This document shows, piece after piece, positions 60,501 through 64,000 of a DNA stretch of 64,000 nucleotides. The DNA is from Synaphobranchus kaupii. Taxonomy: Eukaryota; Chordata; Actinopteri; Anguilliformes; Synaphobranchidae. The stretch spans positions 19,122,309 through 19,186,308 of the forward strand of contig CM056395.1 in the NCBI GenBank assembly GCA_029718625.1, written 5' to 3'. Each line of letters begins with the position of its first letter. Position 1 is the stretch's first letter. A program made the position numbers and the translations under genes. The notes beneath the pieces are model-generated. The model had not been told where the DNA came from. It was given only the letters and a program-made list of their open reading frames with translations, and searched no databases.

Positions 60501-63500
60501 ACAACTGCAGCCCCCACTACAAGAGCAGCCTCCACTGCAACTGCAGCACCCACTACACCTGCAGCACCAACAACAACTGCAGCCCCCACTACAACTTCAG
60601 CACCCAGTACAACAGCAGTTCCCACTACAACTGCAGCCCCAACTACAACTGCAGCTCCCACTACAACTTCAGCACCCACTACAACAGCAGTTCCCACTAC
60701 AACTGCAGCCCCCACTACAACAGCAGCCTCCACTGCAACTGCAGCACCCACTACACCTGCAGCACTAACAACAACTGCAGCCCCCACTACAACTTCAGCA
60801 CCCACTACAACAGCAGTTCCCACTACAACTGCAGCCCCCACTACAACAGCAGCCTCCACTGCAACTGCAGCTCCCACTACAACTGCAGCACCAACAACAA
60901 CTGCAGCCCTCACTACAACTTCAGCCCCCACTACAACTTCAGCACCCACTAAAACAGCAGCTCCAACTTCAAGAGCAGCCTCCACTACAACGGCAACCCC
61001 CACTACAACAGCATCTCCCACTACAACTGCAGCACCAACCACAACTCCAGCTCCGACAACAACACCAGTTCTCACTACAACTGCAGCCCCAACTACGTCT
61101 GCAACACCCACTACAACTGCAGCCCCGACAACAACCCCAGTTCCCACTACCACTGCAGCACCCAGTACAACTGCAGTCCCCAGTACAACTTCAGCCCCAA
61201 CTACAACTGCAGCCCCCACTACAACTGCAGCCCCCACTTCAACTGCAGCTCCCACTACAACAGCAGCCTCCACTACAACTGCAGCACCCACTACAACTGC
61301 AGCACCCACTACAACTGCAGCAACAACAACTGCAGCCCCAACTACAACTTCAGCCCCCACTACAACTGCAGCACCCACTACAACTTCAGCCCCCGTGACA
61401 ACTGCAGCTCCCACTACATCAGCAGCCTCCACTACAACTGCAGCCTCCACTGCAACTACAGCCCCCACTACAACTGCAGCAACAACAACTGCAGCCCCCA
61501 CTACAACTTCAGCACCCACTACAACTGCAGCACCCACTACAACTGCAGCAACAACAACTGCAGCCCCAACAACAACTTCAGCCCCCACTACAACTGCAGT
61601 CTCCACTACAACTGCAGCCCACACTACAACAGCAGCCCCCACTACAACTGCAGCACCCACTACAACTTCAGCCCCCGTGACAACTGCAGCACCCAGTACA
61701 ACTGCAGTCCCCACTACAACTTCAGCCCCAACTACAACAGCAGCCCCCACTACAACAGCAGCCTCCACTGCAACTGCAGCCCCCACTACAACTGCAGCAC
61801 CAACAACAACTGCAGCCCTCACTACAACTTCAGCCCCCACTACAACTTCAGCACCCACTACAACAGCAGTTCCCACTACAACTGCAGCCCCCACTACAAC
61901 AGCAGCCTCCACTGCAACTGCAGCACCCACTACACCTGCAGCACCAACAACAACTGCAGCCCCCACTACAACTTCAGCACCCAGTACAACAGCAGTTCCC
62001 ACTACAACTGCAGCCCCAACTACAACTGCAGCTCCCAATACAACTTCAGCACCCACTACAACAGCAGTTCCCACTACAACTGCAGCCCCCACTACAACAG
62101 CAGCCTCCACTGCAACTGCAGCACCCACTACACCTGCAGCACCAACAACAACTGCAGCCCCCACTACAACTTCAGCACCCACTACAACAGCAGTTCCCAC
62201 TACAACTGCAGCCCCCACTACAACAGCAGCCTCCACTGCAACTGCAGCACCCACTACAACTGCAGCAACAACAACTGCAGCCCCAACTACAACTTCAGCC
62301 CCCACTACAACTGCAGCCTCCACTACAACTGCAGCCCACACTACAACAGCAGCCCCCACTACAACTGCAGCACCCACTACAACTTCAGCCCCCGTGACTA
62401 CTGCAGCACCCAGTACAACTGCAGTCCCCACTACAACTTCAGCCCCAACTACAACAGCAGCCCCCACTACAACAGCAGCCTCCACTGCAACTGCAGCCCC
62501 CACTACAACTGCAGCACCAACAACAACTGCAGCCCTCACTACAACTTCAGCCCCCACTACACCTGCAGCACCAACCACAACTCCAGCTCCGACAACAACA
62601 CCAGTTCTCACTACAACTGCAGCCCCAACTACGTCTGCAACACCCACTACAACTGCAGCCCCGACAACAACCCCAGTTCCCACTACCACTGCAGCACCCA
62701 GTACAACTGCAGTCCCCAGTACAACTTCAGCCCCAACTACAACTGCAGCCCCCACTACAACTGCAGCACCCACTACAACTTCAGCCCCCGTGACAACTGC
62801 AGCTCCCACTACATCAGCAGCCTCCACTACAACTGCAGCCTCCACTGCAACTACAGCCCCCACTACAACTGCAGCAACAACAACTGCAGCCCCCACTACA
62901 ACTTCAGCACCCACTACAACTGCAGCACCCACTACAACTGCAGCAACAACAACTGCAGCCCCAACAACAACTTCAGCCCCCACTACAACTGCAGTCTCCA
63001 CTACAACTGCAGCCCACACTACAACAGCAGCCCCCACTACAACTGCAGCACCCACTACAACTTCAGCCCCCGTGACAACTGCAGCACCCAGTACAACTGC
63101 AGTCCCCACTACAACTTCAGCCCCAACTACAACAGCAGCCCCCACTACAACAGCAGCCTCCACTGCAACTGCAGCCCCCACTACAACTGCAGCACCAACA
63201 ACAACTGCAGCCCTCACTACAACTTCAGCCCCCACTACAACTTCAGCACCCACTACAACAGCAGTTCCCACTACAACTGCAGCCCCCACTACAACAGCAG
63301 CCTCCACTGCAACTGCAGCACCCACTACACCTGCAGCACCAACAACAACTGCAGCCCCCACTACAACTTCAGCACCCAGTACAACAGCAGTTCCCACTAC
63401 AACTGCAGCCCCAACTACAACTGCAGCTCCCAATACAACTTCAGCACCCACTACAACAGCAGTTCCCACTACAACTGCAGCCCCCACTACAACAGCAGCC

Positions 63501-63557
63501 TCCACTGCAACTGCAGCACCCACTACACCTGCAGCACCAACAACAACTGCAGCCCCC
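3..63557 (+). CDS. Giant mucin-like Thr/Ala/Pro-rich repeat protein, partial at both ends
   Basis: The frame starting at base 3 runs about 21,185 codons without a stop. It reads as T-T-T-A-A-P hexapeptides with variants T-T-T-S-A-P, T-T-T-A-V-P, T-A-T-A-A-P, T-T-P-A-A-P, S-T-T-A-V-P, T-S-R-A-A-S and V-T-T-A-A-P. The other + frames are stopped often: V-T (GTGACA) gives TGA in one, and T-E, T-R and T-K (ACTGAA, ACTAGA, ACTAAA) give stops in the other. Copies vary mostly at third positions (ACT/ACA/ACC/ACG, GCA/GCC/GCT, CCC/CCA/CCG/CCT, AGA/AGG). I see no Cys, Trp, Tyr or Gln; charged residues are rare. There is no signal peptide, membrane segment, folded domain, start or stop, so both termini lie outside. 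Met at 5427 and similar sites is an internal Thr-to-Met change, not a start. Thr/Ser/Pro-rich repeats of this kind are typical of O-glycosylated extracellular mucins; secretion is inferred. Alternatives are a cell-wall or matrix repeat protein, a giant bacterial surface protein, or a non-coding satellite that has kept frame. Confidence 0.8.
2830..3909 (+). repeat. 540-bp tandem duplication (two copies)
   Basis: Copies are about 2830-3369 and 3370-3909. Cassette anchors at 3192 and 3732 are exactly 540 bp apart, as are the ACT ACA CCT sites at 2841 and 3381. One visible difference is CAC versus CCC near 3054/3594. A related block recurs within the 13.7-14.9 kb stretch. Confidence 0.8.
3940..18850 (+). 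repeat. About 5.63-kb higher-order repeat, two copies plus a partial third
   Basis: Copies begin near 3.94, 9.57 and 15.2 kb. Matching sites at 4894, 10522 and 16150 are 5,628 bp apart, and so are the anchors 5397, 11025 and 16653. Further along, the offset changes by one 18-bp unit (6189 to 11835 is 5,646 bp), so copies differ by in-frame unit gains and losses. The third copy is interrupted by the 2,889-bp duplication. Confidence 0.75.
8640..12800 (+). repeat. Dispersed 4.2-kb segment, copy 1 (partner at 36.5-40.7 kb)
   Basis: Landmarks 9448, 10522 and the rare GCC ATC codon pair near 12,111 recur at 37315, 38389 and 39978, all 27,867 bp away. The match ends near 12,806, where GCA CCA faces GCA ACA. 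Confidence 0.75.
15965..21740 (+). repeat. 2,889-bp tandem duplication
   Basis: The first copy is about 15,965-18,853; the second starts at about 18,854. Landmarks 16150/19039, 16435/19324 and 18466/21355 are each 2,889 bp apart. Similarity falls off with scattered substitutions after about 21.4 kb. Both copies share the rare CTCCAACA variant of CTCCGACA and the N-A-T codons at 17022 and 19911. Confidence 0.8.
20645..26770 (+). repeat. 3,192-bp tandem duplication
   Basis: Anchors 20766/23958, 21339/24531 and 22485/25677 are 3,192 bp apart, as are the ATT-GCA sites near 23235/26427. Similarity begins near 20,645/23,837 and breaks near 23,560/26,750, so the copies are almost contiguous. The unit is itself inside the 9.7-kb repeat and is therefore present again at 30.4-36.5 kb. 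Confidence 0.8.
23200..23850 (+). repeat. 306-bp tandem duplication
   Basis: The unusual isoleucine unit GCA ATT GCA occurs at 23,232 and again 306 bp later, each followed by the same succession of T-T-P-A-A-P, T-T-T-A-A-T and T-T-T-A-V-P units. The same pair recurs 9,720 bp downstream, near 32.95 and 33.26 kb. It is present only once at 26.43 and 36.15 kb. Confidence 0.7.
28490..38209 (+). repeat. 9.7-kb higher-order repeat, copy 2 (start of a third copy follows)
   Basis: Head-to-tail with copy 1 and 90 bp longer because of a local duplication at 28,741-28,920. The same order of units begins again at about 38,210 and matches for roughly 0.9 kb (38389 and 38674 correspond to 28669 and 29044). 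After that the sequence follows the 10.5-12.8 kb family instead. Confidence 0.85.
28741..28920 (+). repeat. 90-bp tandem duplication
   Basis: Bases 28,741-28,830 are repeated at 28,831-28,920. Each copy encodes A-A-P-S-T-T-E-V-P followed by three plain units. The corresponding places at 19.1 and 38.5 kb have one copy, so this event is younger than the 9.7-kb duplication. It adds 30 codons in frame. Confidence 0.85.
36510..40670 (+). repeat. Dispersed 4.2-kb segment, copy 2 (partner at 8.6-12.8 kb)
   Basis: Same order of variant units as 8,640-12,800 at a constant offset of 27,867 bp. It shares the rare T-T-L-A-P (ACT TTA) unit near 39,180/11,313 and the A-I-T-T unit. It spans the junction between 9.7-kb copy 2 and the sequence after it, so the 8.6-12.8 kb order may be the ancestral one. 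Confidence 0.7.
43190..48150 (+). repeat. Dispersed 5-kb segment, copy 1 (partner at 53.2-58.1 kb)
   Basis: The offset to the partner is 9,984 bp in the middle (43521/53505, 45636/55620) and 9,966 bp at either end (47427/57393), the result of two 18-bp in-frame unit differences. Shared rarities include the CCGAGAACA variant near 43,583 (Arg in place of Thr), ACT TTA near 45,063 and T-K-T near 46,631. Similarity stops near 48,150. Confidence 0.8.
45320..51710 (+). repeat. 3.2-kb tandem duplication (two contiguous copies)
   Basis: Copies are about 45,320-48,520 and 48,521-51,710. Markers 46631/49814 (T-K-T) and 47427/50610 and 48393/51576 (A-R-I-T) are 3,183 bp apart. The pair 45636/48837 is 3,201 bp apart because the first copy has one extra T-T-P-A-A-P unit near 45,810. 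This is unrelated in content to the 3,192-bp duplication at 20.6 kb. Confidence 0.8.
50367..52298 (+). repeat. 966-bp tandem duplication
   Basis: The rare A-I-P unit (GCA ATC CCC) at about 50,409 and 51,375 and A-R-I-T at 50,610 and 51,576 are 966 bp apart. Matching continues to about 51,333/52,299, so the copies abut. A shorter part of the same 966-bp relation is visible at 47.23/48.19 kb. Confidence 0.75.
53156..58116 (+). repeat. Dispersed 5-kb segment, copy 2 (partner at 43.2-48.2 kb)
   Basis: Repeats the unit order of 43,190-48,150 with few substitutions, for example ACT CCA at 54,651 and ACA AAA near 57,670. It carries region A-type cassettes (53505, 54024, 54636) into region B, so it looks like an insertion or unequal exchange of a boundary block. 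Confidence 0.8.
59560..60460 (+). repeat. 432-bp tandem duplication marked by glycine units
   Basis: The only S-T-G-T-A-A-P units (GGA codons near 59,691, 59,889, 60,123 and 60,321) alternate at 198 and 234 bp, giving a 432-bp repeat in two copies. Each copy also holds paired S-T-T-S-A-P units. Confidence 0.75.
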
Positions 63558-63558
63558 C
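63553..63558 (+). other. Single-base insertion (C6 instead of C5) shifting the frame
   Basis: The normal junction is GCA GCC CCC ACT, with five C. Here there are six. The 1,395-bp copy upstream has five C at the corresponding place (about 62,158-62,162). Paired markers left of the site are 1,395 bp apart (AAT codons at 62,037 and 63,432). Markers right of it are 1,396 bp apart (GTG at 62,394 and 63,790). This is the only indel I found that is not a multiple of three. Confidence 0.85.
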
Positions 63559-63999
63559 ACTACAACTTCAGCACCCACTACAACAGCAGTTCCCACTACA
63601 ACTGCAGCCCCCACTACAACAGCAGCCTCCACTGCAACTGCAGCACCCACTACAACTGCAGCAACAACAACTGCAGCCCCAACTACAACTTCAGCCCCCA
63701 CTACAACTGCAGCCTCCACTACAACTGCAGCCCACACTACAACAGCAGCCCCCACTACAACTGCAGCACCCACTACAACTTCAGCCCCCGTGACTACTGC
63801 AGCACCCAGTACAACTGCAGTCCCCACTACAACTTCAGCCCCAACTACAACAGCAGCCCCCACTACAACAGCAGCCTCCACTGCAACTGCAGCCCCCACT
63901 ACAACTGCAGCACCAACAACAACTGCAGCCCTCACTACAACTTCAGCCCCCACTACACCTGCAGCACCAACCACAACTCCAGCTCCGACAACAACACCA
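63559..63999 (+). CDS. Continuation of the mucin-like frame after a +1 shift
   Basis: Downstream of the extra C the Thr/Ala/Pro reading resumes one base out of phase, in codons starting at 63,559. It runs about 147 codons to the window edge. It contains the usual units, one V-T-T-A-A-P (GTG at 63,790) and the start of another Pro-rich cassette (CCA at 63,997). If the upstream frame is kept instead, the product changes to His-Tyr-Asn-Ser-Cys-rich sequence, also without a stop before the edge. Retention of the repeat after the shift suggests the shift is very recent or an assembly error. Confidence 0.6.
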
Positions 64000-64000
64000 G

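Larger units (their letters stand above)
1..64000 (+). repeat. 18-bp coding minisatellite filling the window
   Basis: The unit ACT ACA ACT GCA GCC CCC recurs with substitutions from end to end. Most units contain the palindrome CTGCAG; those with ACA GCA or ACT TCA in its place lack it. A recurrent 15-bp variant lacks the Pro codon (GCA GCA ACA ACA ACT GCA GCC, e.g. near 2,140), giving A-A-T-T-T-A-A. The + strand is rich in A and C with G almost only in GCA/CAG contexts. There is no unique stretch longer than a few tens of bases, so no part of the window lacks the repeat. Confidence 0.97.
44700..64000 (+). repeat. Region B: plain repeat with few Pro-rich cassettes
   Basis: Cassette anchors occur only at about 46746, 49929, 52809, 53505, 54024, 54636, 56712, 58608, 61065, 62601 and 63997. 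Three of these (53505-54636) belong to a block copied from 43.2 kb. Between them lie long runs of T-T-T-A-A-P, T-T-T-A-V-P and T-A-T-A-A-P. Units specific to this region include A-R-I-T-T-A-A-S (GCT CGC ATT; 45636, 47427, 48393, 48837, 50610, 51576, 55620, 57393), T-K-T-A-A-P-T-S-R, S-T-G-T-A-A-P (59.69-60.32 kb) and N-T-T-S-A-P near the right end. Confidence 0.75.
61360..64000 (+). repeat. 1,395-bp tandem duplication reaching the right edge
   Basis: The first copy is about 61,360-62,754. The second starts at about 62,755 and is cut by the window end. Matching markers are V-T-T (near 61,396/62,791), A-V-S (61,599/62,994) and N-T-T (62,037/63,432). Right of 63,558 the offset becomes 1,396 bp because of the extra C in the second copy. 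Confidence 0.85.

Noticed and set aside
63441..63974. A 177-codon open stretch on the - strand, Val/Gly/Ala-rich and then Gly/Cys/Ser-rich.
   Set aside because: It crosses the extra C, which is why its composition switches part-way. It is the antisense of the repeat with a chance GTG start and ends at an ordinary Ser TCA codon of the + frame.
1..64000. A CRISPR array, because of the regular short repeats.
   Set aside because: There are no unique spacers between repeats: the units are contiguous, variable at codon third positions and keep a protein frame.
1..64000. Introns or splice sites between repeat units.
   Set aside because: CAG triplets and C-rich tracts are everywhere, but I see no convincing GT-rich donor consensus, and the frame stays open throughout, so no intron is needed to explain it.
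1..64000. Promoter, polyadenylation or terminator signals and mobile-element ends inside the array.
   Set aside because: No AATAAA, TATA-like, inverted-repeat-plus-T-run or transposon-end sequence stands out against the repeat.
1..64000. A non-coding satellite as the primary explanation.
   Set aside because: It cannot be fully excluded, but phase kept at about 72 cassette anchors, only one frame-breaking indel in 64 kb, and variation mostly at third codon positions fit coding better. Recent amplification of a stop-free seed remains the main alternative.

Overview
The whole 64-kb window is one protein-coding-type tandem repeat. The basic unit is 18 bp, consensus ACT ACA ACT GCA GCC CCC, which reads Thr-Thr-Thr-Ala-Ala-Pro on the + strand. 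From base 3 to base 63557 this frame has no stop, about 21,185 codons, while the other two + frames are stopped repeatedly. The predicted product is a mucin-like Thr/Ala/Pro/Ser polypeptide of the kind that usually carries dense O-linked glycans. Neither its beginning nor its end lies in the window. I see no other gene, RNA gene, mobile element, CRISPR array, promoter or terminator.

Layout. Bases 1-44,700 (region A) are rich in a Pro-rich cassette with the core P-T-T-T-P-A-P-T-T-T-P-V-L. I count about 62 copies here, one every 0.2-1.5 kb. Bases 44,700-64,000 (region B) have only about 11 copies and more of the plain T-T-T-A-A-P unit. Nested head-to-tail duplications lie on top of the 18-bp unit: 90 bp, 306 bp, 432 bp, 540 bp, 966 bp, 1,395 bp, 2,889 bp, about 3.19 kb (twice, independently), about 5.63 kb and about 9.7 kb. 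There are also dispersed pairs 9.97 kb, 27.87 kb and 40.8 kb apart. Many copies differ by only a few bases.

Reading frame. By my count 72 of 73 cassette anchors fall at positions divisible by 3. The exception is the last, at 63,997, which lies beyond a single extra C in a run of six (63,553-63,558). The matching place one 1,395-bp unit upstream has five C. That is either a real frameshift or a homopolymer error in the assembly.

Organism. This cannot be fixed from the sequence. A mucin-like repeat, few CpG, and CpG-to-TpG/CpA differences between copies fit a eukaryote with CpG methylation, probably an animal. Giant repetitive bacterial genes exist and are not excluded. The main interest is the length of the uninterrupted frame, the layered duplication history, and a second stop-free frame on the - strand whose third codon positions coincide with those of the + frame.
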